A stretch of 27,106 nt of DNA from Hondaea fermentalgiana (lineage: Eukaryota > Sar > Bigyra > Thraustochytrida > Thraustochytriidae). The position numbers and the translations under genes are program-made. Of this stretch, positions 1 through 9,633 are shown in pieces. The notes beneath the pieces are model-generated. The model was not told the origin of the DNA. It saw only the letters and a list, made by a program, of their open reading frames with translations, and did not search any database. The DNA lies in contig NPFB01000014.1 of NCBI GenBank assembly GCA_014084085.1, forward strand, positions 23,234-50,339. Reading direction: 5' to 3'. Numbering within the stretch: the stretch's first letter is position 1; every line of letters starts with the position of its first letter.

Positions 1-1112
1 AGGCAGGCGGCCGCGTCCATTTGCGACGCACCCGCCGCGCCTCGAGCGGATCGAGCGCGCCAGGCCCGCGCGGGCGAGGGGGGAGGGAGGAGACCCGCCT
101 CACGCGCCGCGACGCGCGCGCGCCCGCCCGCCCGCCCCGGCGCGCCGCTGCGAGACGAGGAGGAGCGCCGCTCCTAGCTAGGTATAGCTAGCTAGCGTAG
201 AGGAGACAGGCGGCAACGAAGAAGGCAGGCAGACAACGAGGACGCCGAAGATAGAAGAAGCCCGAGGGAGGTCGGGGCGGGAAAGCGCGACGAAAAGGGA
301 GAACAAGACCGCTGAGACAAGCTCAAAGCAAGCCTAGTCAAGCCGAAAGCGGGAGAAACCAAACAATTTGCGTAGGCTGCGACTCTCAAAGACTCCTAGT
401 TCTAGCCTTTTTTTTTGCCCACGCCTCATCGCCCCTCACCCATTTGACGATCGATTCAGAGAAGTCAACAAGCAGACAGTTTGCCTCGAGCTACGGAGAT
501 CGCACGGTACAGGCTTTCGGGGGGATCGCGCTCGACAGGACGCGTTGCAAGGGCCATAGACAACCTTGTCTGTCATTGCCGGGCTTGGTGAGAGGTTGAT
601 TGCCGTGACTAGTGTGCAACAAGAAAAGGTTGGCTGGCGTCTCGCAAGGGCGCACGTTCGTATCAAGGGACAATACGCTCGTAAGCCACGTGAGTACATT
701 CAAGAAAACCTGCAACGCATCGCAAAGCACAGTGATAAACCAAACGCAGCAGCTCCACGCTCACCGCCACCACCTAGAGGACGCTGCTTGAGAGTGTCTC
801 ATCGTGCCACCTACGCACTCCGCTACACTCCGCGCGGGGTGACGAGTGGGTGGTAGCAAGGACTCAAGTGGACGCATTACTGGGCTATTTTCTTTTCCGG
901 TCTACTACTAGCGAGAAAAACGTGAGTGGTTGGACAGCTGAGCTAGCTGACCTGGCCGGTGCCACTAGCCGACGCGTTTATCCCGATCTCGCAGGACCGA
1001 GGTCCACGCACCAACCAGCCAAGCAGCCAAGCTTCCTGGGGCAAGCGCAAGGGTTCATTGCCCAGGTCGTTCTGCATTTTCCCGCCTGGAGTTCACCCGG
1101 TCCATCGAGCTT

Positions 1113-1144
1113 GCCAGCCAGCCAGCTAGCTAGCTAGCTAGCTA
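1113..1144. repeat. (GCCA)n then (GCTA)n tetranucleotide repeat
   Basis: About three GCCA units run directly into five GCTA units. The GCTA part is self-complementary (AGCT core) and could extrude as a small hairpin. A related AGCTAGCTAG stretch occurs near 186-195. Confidence 0.85.
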
Positions 1145-1444
1145 AAGCTAGAACCGGCTGTCTCAGAGCGTCCGTCTATTTGCTCTGCGGGTGTCCCTTC
1201 GCAGCACCAGCTCGCGGCCGCGGGCACCCGCCTTTTTTCGCCGCTCACCAGCCGCAGCCGCTCGCGCCCACGCTCACGCCCACGCTCTCGGCCGGTCGAG
1301 AGCCGTCGCTGTCTGCAGCAGCAGACATCGGGCGCGGGACGTGCAAGCGAGCGTCCACGACTTGCGGCGGCGGCAGCGGCGGTGGCGAGGGCGAGGGCGC
1401 TGTAGTAAGGTAAGCAGGCAGCTTCTCTTAGGAAAAGCGAGACC

Positions 1445-1499
1445 GCCAGCCAGCCAGGCTCCCTCTGCCAGCCAGCCAGGCTCCCTCTGCCAGCCAGCC
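1445..1499. repeat. 22-bp tandem repeat, 2.5 copies
   Basis: Two exact 22-bp units lie at 1445-1466 and 1467-1488, followed by a half unit. Each unit is three overlapping GCCA-type steps plus a GGCTCCCTCT tail, so the minisatellite seems to have grown out of the same GCCA repeat seen near 1113. Confidence 0.9.
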
Positions 1500-1530
1500 C
1501 AGCTGCTGGAAGGCGAGGCCTGCACTGAGG

Positions 1531-1568
1531 CACGGCGCGGCACGGCACGGCACGGCAAGGCAAGGCAA
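1531..1568. repeat. Pentanucleotide array (CACGG, then CAAGG)
   Basis: Seven to eight 5-bp units sit in strict register, changing from CACGG/CGCGG to CAAGG. GC recurs every 5 bp throughout. It is part of a wider set of such arrays in the spacers. Confidence 0.9.
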
Positions 1569-1672
1569 GTGAAGCGCGCGAGATCGAGCGCCGGCAAACC
1601 CGGAACTCCGACCCGAGCGGTCCGCGTGGCGGGCCGCCTCGCACGCCTCGCGCGTCTCCACGCTTGGAGAGA

Positions 1673-1698
1673 CAAGGCAAGGCAAGGCAAGGCAAGGC
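1673..1698. repeat. (CAAGG)n pentanucleotide array
   Basis: Five CAAGG units in a row, the same unit as in the second half of the array at 1531-1568, about 100 bp away. Confidence 0.9.
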
Positions 1699-1773
1699 TT
1701 GTTGGCTTGCGAACTCGTCTGGACGGACACCGGCCGCCGGTGTTTGTTTGCCTTGCGCAGGTCGCTTGGTCAT

Positions 1774-1800
1774 TCGCTCGCTCGTTCGCTCGTTCGCTCG
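1774..1800. repeat. CGCTCGTT octanucleotide repeat
   Basis: About three imperfect 8-bp units made of alternating CGCTC and GTT steps. The unit resembles the GTTC repeats near 2277-2292. Confidence 0.8.
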
Positions 1801-1895
1801 TGCAGTCGATCGGACGCTCGCTTGTTGCGGGCAAACAGGTTGTCAGCGAGCGTGGGCGGCGGTCTAGGATCGCGGGCTGCGTTCTCTCGCAAGAG

Positions 1896-2411
1896 GTAAG
1901 CTGCTTGCTGCTGCCCTGGCCTGGTCTGACGGTCGGTCGCCCTGAGCATCAGTCTTCCTGACGGTCAGTGCAGGCGCAGTCGCACGGTCGGTGTCAGTCG
2001 CCGCAGCGGAGCTCATCAAAGCAGAGCAGAGCAGAGCAGAAAGAACAGAGAGGAGCAGAACAGAGCGGAGCGTCAAGCGTGGCTGCGCGGCCACGTCCGT
2101 CTGCTATTGCGTGCGTGTGCGTGCGTGCGTGCGGACGTGGCAGCAGCTTTTCGCATTTTTGCGTCTCGCGTTGTTGACCGCATCCTCCGACCGCAGCCGA
2201 CCGCGTCAAAAAGGCAAGTAGGGCGGGCGCCACCTCTCAGGAGGTGTGGTGTAACTCACTGAAAGGTCGCGAGCGAGCGTTCGTTCGTTCGTTTTATCTG
2301 TCCAGTGCCCGCCAAAGCCTTCTAGGAGAGCGAGAGGCCACAGCCGCGGGTTCCAGCTCAGTGGAGCAGCCCCACACCTGTCCGGCGCCTACTGACGTTT
2401 GCCTCCCCCAG
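1896..2411 (+). other. Possible 5' UTR intron of the AP2 gene
   Basis: The donor-like AAGAG|GTAAGC has its GT at 1896-1897. A good acceptor follows: a TACTGAC branch-like motif at 2390-2396, a pyrimidine run at 2397-2409 and AG at 2410-2411, with 16 nt from branch A to AG. An alternative donor AAG|GTAAGC lies at 1410. Only the short motifs are seen. No coding exon flanks them, so a spliced untranslated leader is inference. Confidence 0.2.
2021..2066. repeat. GCAGA-type pentanucleotide array
   Basis: Four clean GCAGA units are followed by degenerate AGAGC/GAACA-type units. It is purine-rich on the + strand. Confidence 0.8.
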
Positions 2412-2716
2412 GTGTGTGCCGCGGGACGGAGGACTGCGGAGCCTCGCCCCGCACCTGGATCGGAGCCGGAGGAGCGAGCGCTGACCGCTCGCTCGAGTGC
2501 GCTGACAGCTCCCCTTGCGCCTGCTCGCCCTCGCTTGCGCGAAGTTTCGGGAAAAAAGCACGAAACCCGTGTACTCCGCGCCGCTTTCTCCGCTCACTAG
2601 CGCTTGCTCTTCCGCGTCCGCAGCCATACCAGCAGCAGCCAGCAGTAGAAGCCAGCTGACCAGCCTTTGCCCTTGCGCGTTTCTCCCCGGCTTCTTGTGG
2701 CTTTCTCGCGTTGTTC

Positions 2717-2755
2717 TGCATTGCATTGCATCTCCATTGCATTGCATCGCATTGC
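2717..2755. repeat. (GCATT)n pentanucleotide array
   Basis: Six to seven GCATT/GCATC units with one interruption (TCTCC). It shows the same GC-every-5-bp pattern as other arrays but with AT-rich variable positions. Confidence 0.85.
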
Positions 2756-3153
2756 TCCTGGGGGAAACGCACGTCTCGCGTCCTTTCACAGACCACTCGT
2801 TGGCGCGTATCACACAGGTCCCTCCCTTCACTCTTCCTTCTCACGCGCGCACTCGAGGTCGGTCGGGCGTCTTTTCCGGCAACCACCTCGGAACTCTCTC
2901 GGAGCCGCCGGCTAGCGCGCTGGGCACGGGGCCGTTCGACGCCGCCGGTCAGGTCAGCCAGCCAGGGCAGGTTTGGGGTCGGTCCGAGGAGGCGCGGCGA
3001 GCGCGAGAGGCAGCAGGCGAGAAGAAGCGAAGACGAAGCGGGAAGCAGCCAGCTGGCAGCAAGCAAGAAGCCGCGGCGCCAAGGAAGGGTCTTGTTCCCT
3101 GGTCCAGAGTCTGTTCTTGTCTGGTCTGGTTTATTTACCCTGTCAAGTGGCGC

Positions 3154-3186
3154 AAACAACAAACAAATAAACAAACAAACGAACAG
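3154..3186. repeat. (AAAC)n-like tetranucleotide repeat
   Basis: An A-rich island of AAAC/AAAT units within otherwise GC-rich spacer. Similar CAAA repeats occur near 25266-25280 and 25325-25340. Confidence 0.75.
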
Positions 3187-4269
3187 ACAGCTCGAGCAGC
3201 AAGAAGAGCAGGAGCAGGAGCAGCCAGGTGGAGCAGAGCGCGGGGTTGAGTCCCCTGAGCAAAGGCTTCTGAAGCCTTGACGCGCGCGTAAGGGGAAGCA
3301 AGGTGTCCGCGCGTGCGTTCGATCGATCGTTGTTTGCTTCGCTTCCACCGCAAGCGCGAGCTGTCGGGAGTGTGGGGACCCACAACGGGGTTTAATTTGC
3401 ACGCCCGCCTCTACTCGCGCCCAGAGGGAAGCCCGCAGATATTTTCGTGCGGGATCAACTAACACCTCCTAGAGCGTAATTGCTGTGGAGCACAGTGTAG
3501 GTCAGGTGCTGGGACACACGCTCGCAGTCGCGCGCCGGGCAATCCCTTCAAGCCCCGGCTCGGGACCTCCAACCGCGCGAGCGCGCGTCTCGCTGCGCAG
3601 GCTGCGCGAGCGGACACCTGGCCTTTACACAGCGTCTGTGCGCGCCTGCGCTCCGTGGCTATAGCGCCGACGCACTCTCCTCCCGAGGTTTCCTCTCAAC
3701 GGCGCCCAAGAAAAGCGCCGGCCTCGCAGAGGGCCTTCGCCTGCCAGGGAGCGGCAGCTCCATCGATCGTCCGTGGTCACGGTTCTTCGCCGAGTTTCAC
3801 GGCTGCGCGCGCGCGCCTGGGACAAGCAGAAGCGGGGAAGGCGTAGGGGCCCTCCGCGGGGTTTCTCGTCGTCCACCGGGCCCTTGCCTCCGCCTGCTTT
3901 GCTTGCCGTAGAAAGCAACCGTTCAGGGCGTGAGACCTTTTCGCAGACAAAGACGCAAGTCGAGGTCTCTCGCCTCGATCGCAGCAAGTGACTTCGCGCC
4001 GCGCTGCGTCGCGTTGCGTTGGGTCGGGTCTGGTCTTGCTTCGCGCGTCGGGCCGAGGCATCGCAGGCGTCGACGAGGTCGCTGTCGCCGTGGCCTCGGT
4101 CCCTCCAAACCTCTTGCCGTAGGTGCTCGAGCTTGCAGCAGCACTAGCACCAGCACCAACAGCTCCTCATAGACAAGCAGTGCCCGCTCCTGGCGCGTGC
4201 ATGGACTGCGTTGACGCCGCGGTGACGAGAGATTGGCACGCTTGACGCGCGGTTCGTACGTAGCACAGT

Positions 4270-4416
4270 ATGCGAGACAGTCGCGACGACTTCTCTGGCC
4301 ACGCAAACGACCCGCACGGGCGTCTTCCCAGGCAGTCTTCTTCGTCCACTACGCGTGACAATGTAACTCAAGGCAATATTGGAGTCCCCGCCAATACACA
4401 AGACGAGAGGACCGGT

Positions 4417-4457
<41 letters not shown>

Positions 4458-4556
4458 TCAACAACAATCACAATCACAAACGCCACAACAACAGCTTAAC
4501 TCGGCAATATCGGCTGCGATCGCGCAGTCTCCTGGTTCGCACGCTTTGCAGCAGCA

Positions 4557-4600
<44 letters not shown>

Positions 4601-6276
4601 CCCAGCAGTGGCAGGTTAACCCACAAGGTCTCTTTGGTCAAGCTCTCGTTCTATATCAACAACAGCCGGGCAATCACAACCAGCCCATCTCACTTCAACC
4701 TTATCAACTCACACAGCTTCCTCTTCAATATCTGCAGGCCTTTGGAGCAGCGCAGCAGCAACACCAAACGCAATCACAGCAGCAGTCACAGCAGCAACAA
4801 GATCAACAACAAAGAGAACAACGACAACGAGAAGAAGAGCAATTGCGCCAAAGTCAACAAGCAGAAATGTCAAGGGAAGCGGAAAAATTACGAATGCAGA
4901 AACAATCTGCGCCAGTGCAGGCAATGTCGGGATCATTGCAGCGCGATGAAAGTCTCATTCAATGGCTCGAGTCTCGAAAAATGCAATTATTGCAAGAGCT
5001 CGCACAGATCGAAGCCCATATTCAGGCCTATAGGCAAAGTACCTCCAATTCGCAATCTTCAGCGACGTATGCGAATCAGCAGCAGCAGCAGCAGCAACAA
5101 CAACAACAACAACAGCAGCAACAGCAACAGCAACCATCACAACAGCAACAATCACAACAACGACAAGGGGGACTCGGCAATAACTCTTCAGACACGAGCT
5201 TCATCCGCGCCTTCGTGGAAAGCCAAAAATCCCAAATTCAGCCATCATCTTCTCCTGCTTCACAACAGCAGCAATTGCAGCAGCAGTTACAACAACAACT
5301 TCGGCAACAGGAACAGGATCTTGCACAACAGTTGAATCAGCAACAGCAGCGGCAGCAACAGCAGCATCATTCAGGGCAACCAAAACAAGAAAACTCGCTC
5401 GAATCACATGAGCGAAATTTGAGCAGGGGTGATCCTCAAGCGCTTTCCCAAAATAATGCAATGCAACAGCAGCAGCAACAGCAGCAGCAACAGCAGCAAC
5501 TGCGGGGTCAAGGTTTGTCACCACCACCGCCGCCACCTCCGACACTTATGTCGCAACATCAACACCCAAACGCGCAGGCCCAGACACAAGCGCATTTCAT
5601 GCAAGCCTCCGGTGGAACACCAGCACAAATCGTTCTGCAAGGATTTCCCAGCCAAGTTGGCGTTGGCGTGGGGGCCTCGGCTGCATCGTCAGCAACGGGC
5701 AACGACGAACCCCCTCGTAAGGTGCGCCGATGGCGCAAGAGCGCTAAATTTTCTTCAAAATACAGAGGCGTCACCTTTCAGAAAAGAGACTCAAAATACG
5801 TTGCCCGGGCATGGATTTCTAAAAAGATCGTGCATCTGGGCACATTTGAGACTGAAAAGGAAGCTGCTCGCGTAGTTCGTGACAAGTATTTGGAGATTTA
5901 CGGCGAAGTGCCCGGTATGAGTCAAGAAGACTTGAAGAAACTCGATCAAGATGACAATGTTGTCGAATCGCACGCTGTCGCAGACGATGATGAAGAGGAG
6001 GAAGATGCATTAGAGGTCGACGAAGACGATGGGAGCGATCTTCCTCCAGCAGTCTCTGCTGCTACGCAATCGGCAACGCCTTCAGCGTCCAAGTCTCCCC
6101 CGCCCGTTCCCATGGCTGTCGATGAGGAAATTGCACCCGACGCATTCGGGACAGAGGGGCCTGACGCTGGTAGTGGTGGAGGCGCTAGCAATAGCAGCTC
6201 TAGTGCGAACACGAGCCGGACAAGTTCGCAGAGCCGAAGCAACAACGACAGTTCTGCGCCAAAGGCTGCTCGATGA
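4270..6276 (+). CDS. Polyglutamine-rich AP2/ERF-domain protein
   Basis: A 668-residue protein, probably a sequence-specific DNA-binding transcription factor in the nucleus. Residues 1-470 are low complexity, with four long glutamine tracts (from about residues 50, 94, 270 and 399) and a proline run near 418. A basic stretch (PRKVRRWRKSAK, about 481-492) leads into one AP2 domain at about 497-549. It has the YRGVTFQ start, a RAWI strand and the HLGTFETEKEAARV turn-helix typical of the family. An acidic stretch at about 560-593 and a Ser/Gly/Asn-rich tail follow and could act in activation. The ATG at 4270 is the first in the frame. AP2 domains occur in plants, apicomplexans and stramenopiles. 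The fold call is secure; target genes and direction of regulation are unknown. Confidence 0.9.
4417..4455 (+). repeat. Pure (CAG)12 tract in AP2 gene
   Basis: Twelve uninterrupted in-frame CAG codons (4417-4452) and one CAA, encoding polyglutamine from residue 50. A pure CAG run is prone to length change by slippage. Confidence 0.95.
4549..4599 (+). repeat. (CAG)n tract with one internal CAA, Q17
   Basis: Three CAG, one CAA, twelve CAG, then CAA, all in frame, encoding 17 glutamines from residue 94. The inner (CAG)12 is pure. Confidence 0.95.
5077..5133 (+). repeat. Mixed CAG/CAA tract, Q19
   Basis: Nineteen in-frame glutamine codons starting at residue 270: six CAG, then CAA-rich with interspersed CAG. 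The mixing suggests selection for the amino acid rather than recent DNA expansion. Confidence 0.95.
5464..5499 (+). repeat. Mixed CAG/CAA tract, Q12
   Basis: Twelve in-frame glutamine codons from residue 399 with CAA every few units, just before the proline-rich run that precedes the AP2 domain. Confidence 0.95.
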
Positions 6277-6693
6277 AATTTACAAGGAAATCTGACCTAT
6301 TCATTTTTTTTCTCTGTCGACTCTCTTTTTCCTTATGTTTCCTTGTCGAGAGCTGTCTTGTGAATTTTTCTTTTATGACATTGACTGAAGAACTTGCCCG
6401 TCATTATTCAGAACCAACCAAATCAACCACCTTCGCGAATGCGTCAAGCTAGCCTGGACCTAGTCCTACTGCCTAGTGCCAAGTGTTCAACTCCAAGCCG
6501 CCTTCGTCTCTCGGGCCCGACCGGACGACCGACCTCATTTTCTAGCATTTCTACCGTGGTTCTTTTGGGAACGAGGCTTGAGGTTGACCCTTGCAAGGGT
6601 CACAAGGAAGTGGGTGGCAACTAGCCGGGTTCGTGGCGCAGAGGAGCGGGGAGCATAGCAAGAATTCGCGCGCGGCGAGGTCGCGCAGGGACG
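6277..6693. other. AP2-Utp25 spacer (3' and 5' UTRs)
   Basis: No gene is seen. A run of eight T at 6304-6311 lies 28 nt after the AP2 stop in a pyrimidine-rich stretch to about 6380, likely 3' UTR. The GC-rich part before 6694 should hold the Utp25 promoter and leader; no TATA box is evident. Confidence 0.6.
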
Positions 6694-9633
6694 ATGGGCA
6701 AGCGCAAGGGCAGCAAGGGCGGCAAGGGCGGAGGCTCGAAGCGCCGCAAGGGCGGTCTCAGCAAGAACGCTCGCAAGGCCAAGGCCCAGGCCGACTGGTA
6801 CACGAACGATGGCGCGACAGGCATCTACGGCAGCCTGAGCAAGAAGAACGACAAGTCTGGCGAGCGCGAGGAGAGCGCGGCCGGGCAAAGGTCAGGGAAG
6901 AGGCGCAGAGAGCGAGACGGTCTGCTCGGATCCCGCAATGGTATCGCGAACGGCTTCGAGGACGCTGACAGTGATGGCGAGGTTGAATGGGACCAGGACG
7001 ACAACGTCGATTCCGACGACGCCGAGGAAGAGCCTGACGCCGCGTACCAGGGTCTCTTGTCGAGCCTGACTAGCGCGGAAAACTCGTTGGCACTCTCAGA
7101 GCGAGGCGTACTTGACCGTGTACGTCGCGAGCAAGAAGGCATCGAAGAAGATGATGACGACGACGACGAAGATGTCGACGAAGATGAAGAAGATGAGAAT
7201 GGCGAAGGCAATAAAATGCAAGAGTCTGAAATCGACAACGCTGCGAATGCAGGATCCCATGGCAGCGACGTCGAGGAAGACGACGAAGAGGGTGACGAGG
7301 ACGAAGACGCCGGGGCCGAGATGGCCGAGAGCGGGCATTTCGAGGAAAGGTTTGTCAAGAATTACGGGTTTGACGAAGACAGTCTGGAAAGACTCGCGGA
7401 TCAAGACGCACAAAAGAATCCGGCGACCAAACGAGAGAAAATGCTGCAACGCAAGTCCAAGAGCAAGATCCTCGTGGGCACATCCAAACTAAAGTGCATT
7501 GCCCTGGGCGCGGATGCTGATGCCATGGTGAATCGCAACGAATTCACGGCTGAACGTGTACGAAAAGACAATGAGGACGCACTCGTTCAAACTCACGAGA
7601 TAAGGACGCGCCTTGCCAAGTCGTGGCTCGCGTATGCTGAACGGCGGCACCGTATTTGCAAGGACCGTCTGGGCGAAGACAGAGTTCCACCTCGAAATGC
7701 ATTCGGTTTCACTGCGCTCCAAAACGCTCTGGTTGAACCTTTGAAGAGGTACACGGATATAAACTTTGGCGCGCGGGACCTGGGCAATGCTTCAGAACTT
7801 CGTGAATTGTACGTGCTTCACGTGCTGAACCACGTTATGAAGAGCAGAGATTTGGTCACAAAACACAATGCTCGCCTCCGCATTCGGGCAGAGAAGCAAC
7901 GCCGCGCAAGGGAGGCTGCCAAGGTCGCTCGCGGACAAGCAGCCTCTGGTAAGAGCGAAGAAGAAGAAGAAGAAGAAGAGGAGGAGGAGGATAACGAGGC
8001 TGCCGAAAACGACGATCTCCTGGACGATGTCGTCCGTGACCAGGGGTTCACGCGGCCCCAGGCTCTCATCCTCGTGCCGACACGGCACGCTGCATTGCGC
8101 GTCATGCGCGTCATGCTCGAGGTGTTGCCCTCAGGAACGAGTGCAGCGAACAAGTCGCGCATTTTCTCGGACTATTGCGAAGAAGGCGGCGAAGAGCTTC
8201 CGGATGTTGCCAAGCGGGTCCGACGCGAGTCCGCGACGGCGGGTGAAGCCTACGACGAACTATTTTACGATGCCGAGGAGCACCCGTTCCTGCGCGATGA
8301 CGAAGCACGGAAGGGGGGTGCTGGCGGCGGGCGCCCTGCGGACTGGCATGATGTTTTCACGGGGAATAGTGATGAGTGCTTTCGTATTGGCGTGGCTTTG
8401 AACGGGCGCAAGAGCGTACGCTTCTTTGCGGATTTCTACAAGGCCGACATCATCATTGCCTCGCCTCTGGGCATTCGTCTTGCAACCGGCCAGGAGATTG
8501 GAGACGCCGTTGAAAACGACCAGGATGCCGTCGGGCGTGATTCAGGCGGAGAAGAAGAGGAGGAGGTAGAAGAGGAGGATAACCTGGCTGATCTGGGCAT
8601 TAACACTCGCGAGCAGCTGCGACGCGAGGAACGTCGAAAGGAAAAGGAGTCAGCCGACTTTCTCTCGTCGATTGAAGTCTGCGTGATTGATCAGGCCGAG
8701 ATGATTCAAATGCAGAACTGGCAACATCTCATTGACACCATGAGCGCCGTGAACAGAAAGCCCATTGAGCTTCGTGATGATATGGACTTTTCGCGCATCC
8801 GGCCCCTTTCTCTCGTGGATGGCCTTCCGCGCCGCTTCCGCCAGACAATCGTATGCAGTGCGTATCCTGATCCTTTTATCAACGCTCTTACAGCGCCACG
8901 ATCGAGCACCGACCTGAATCTCGCAGGCCAGCTCACTGTGCGCCGAGCTGCCTACTCTGGCGTTCTCGAGGACGTGGATGTGGATGGGATTGCCCACAAG
9001 TTTGTGCGTGTGGAAACCGATAGCGACGACCGTCTTGAGTACTTTAGTATGAACGTGCTGCCAGCGTTGCAGCGTCAAGCTGCAGCGCACACTATGGTGG
9101 TCGTCCCGTCCTACCTTGACTTTGTCTCGGTGCGCAAGCTCTTTCGTGACGCGGCGCATAGTCTTGGCGAGGAGGGCGAGCGCGCCATGGGTAAGCCGTG
9201 GCGTCGTCAGCGCAAGAATCGCGTGCGCGACAAGTCGGGCAAGCGACTCTCTCACACGGAGACTGATGGTGAAATTGAGCCGGCGCTCTTTGTTTCTGTG
9301 ACCGAGTACTCGGAAACTGACCAGATTACGCGCGCGCGTGGCGATTTCTTTCACGGACGGGCGAGGATTCTCCTCACGACGGAACGATTTCACTTTTATA
9401 ACCGTTTCCGTCTTCGCGGCATCCACCGCTTGGTCTTTTATGCGCCGCCGCTCAACGCTCACTTTTACTCGGAGCTTGCAAACCTCATTGAGCCCTCTGC
9501 GGAGCCGTCATCAAACCTCGTGCTCTTTGACAAACGCGAAGCCATGGCGCTCGAGCGCATCGCCGGGACCACCGCTGCTCTGCACATGCTCAAGGGTACC
9601 AAACGCGTCTTTACGTTCACGACGGGCGCCTAG
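6694..9633 (+). CDS. UTP25: U3 snoRNA-associated protein 25 (Utp25/DEF family)
   Basis: A 979-residue nucleolar protein expected to work in the SSU processome, which processes pre-rRNA at the 18S end. The N-terminus (about 1-35) is Lys/Gly-rich and probably nucleolar-targeting. Residues about 85-215 are strongly acidic. The conserved region begins near 290 and includes the ELYVLHVLNHV segment near 370 and TRPQALILVPTR near 452-463. It continues with FRIGVALNGRKSVRFFADFY then ADIIIASPLG near 565-595, CVIDQAEMIQMQNW near 663, and ERFHFYNRFRLRG with HFYSEL near 897-930. These match the Utp25 version of a helicase-like fold that lacks a working ATPase site. Two extra Glu-rich inserts (about 420-446 and 620-636) lengthen it compared with the roughly 700-750 residues of yeast and animal forms. 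The start at 6694 is the first ATG of the frame and gives the basic N-terminus. Confidence 0.93.
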   Translation: MGKRKGSKGGKGGGSKRRKGGLSKNARKAKAQADWYTNDGATGIYGSLSKKNDKSGEREESAAGQRSGKRRRERDGLLGSRNGIANGFEDADSDGEVEWDQDDNVDSDDAEEEPDAAYQGLLSSLTSAENSLALSERGVLDRVRREQEGIEEDDDDDDEDVDEDEEDENGEGNKMQESEIDNAANAGSHGSDVEEDDEEGDEDEDAGAEMAESGHFEERFVKNYGFDEDSLERLADQDAQKNPATKREKMLQRKSKSKILVGTSKLKCIALGADADAMVNRNEFTAERVRKDNEDALVQTHEIRTRLAKSWLAYAERRHRICKDRLGEDRVPPRNAFGFTALQNALVEPLKRYTDINFGARDLGNASELRELYVLHVLNHVMKSRDLVTKHNARLRIRAEKQRRAREAAKVARGQAASGKSEEEEEEEEEEEDNEAAENDDLLDDVVRDQGFTRPQALILVPTRHAALRVMRVMLEVLPSGTSAANKSRIFSDYCEEGGEELPDVAKRVRRESATAGEAYDELFYDAEEHPFLRDDEARKGGAGGGRPADWHDVFTGNSDECFRIGVALNGRKSVRFFADFYKADIIIASPLGIRLATGQEIGDAVENDQDAVGRDSGGEEEEEVEEEDNLADLGINTREQLRREERRKEKESADFLSSIEVCVIDQAEMIQMQNWQHLIDTMSAVNRKPIELRDDMDFSRIRPLSLVDGLPRRFRQTIVCSAYPDPFINALTAPRSSTDLNLAGQLTVRRAAYSGVLEDVDVDGIAHKFVRVETDSDDRLEYFSMNVLPALQRQAAAHTMVVVPSYLDFVSVRKLFRDAAHSLGEEGERAMGKPWRRQRKNRVRDKSGKRLSHTETDGEIEPALFVSVTEYSETDQITRARGDFFHGRARILLTTERFHFYNRFRLRGIHRLVFYAPPLNAHFYSELANLIEPSAEPSSNLVLFDKREAMALERIAGTTAALHMLKGTKRVFTFTTGA

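Larger units (their letters stand above)
1..4269. other. Gene-free GC-rich upstream region
   Basis: No frame on either strand gives a protein I recognise. The open stretches are short, overlap one another on both strands and are rich in Arg, Ala, Ser and Pro, as expected from chance frames in GC-rich DNA. The sequence is dominated by tetra-, penta- and octanucleotide repeats. A few splice-like signals (for example around 1405-1415, 1891-1901 and 2390-2411) leave open a spliced 5' untranslated leader for the AP2 gene starting at 4270. A frame at 368-856 is open except for one TAG at 557-559, but it resembles no family I know. Confidence 0.6.

Noticed and set aside
368..856. A nearly open + frame of about 160 codons at the left end
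   Set aside because: It is broken by TAG at 557, has no ATG after that stop in a useful place and resembles no family; too weak to call a gene or pseudogene.
1441..1500. A repeat-spacer layout as a CRISPR array
   Set aside because: The 22-bp units are directly adjacent without spacers, and the context is eukaryotic.
2389..3465. A 358-codon minus-strand open frame in the left spacer
   Set aside because: Arg/Ser/Cys-rich with repeat-derived stretches, overlapped by equally long frames on the other strand, and no motif or ordered segment.
3541..3575. A TTCAAGCCCCGG sequence resembling a tRNA T-arm
   Set aside because: No matching acceptor stem, anticodon arm or D-arm can be folded around it.
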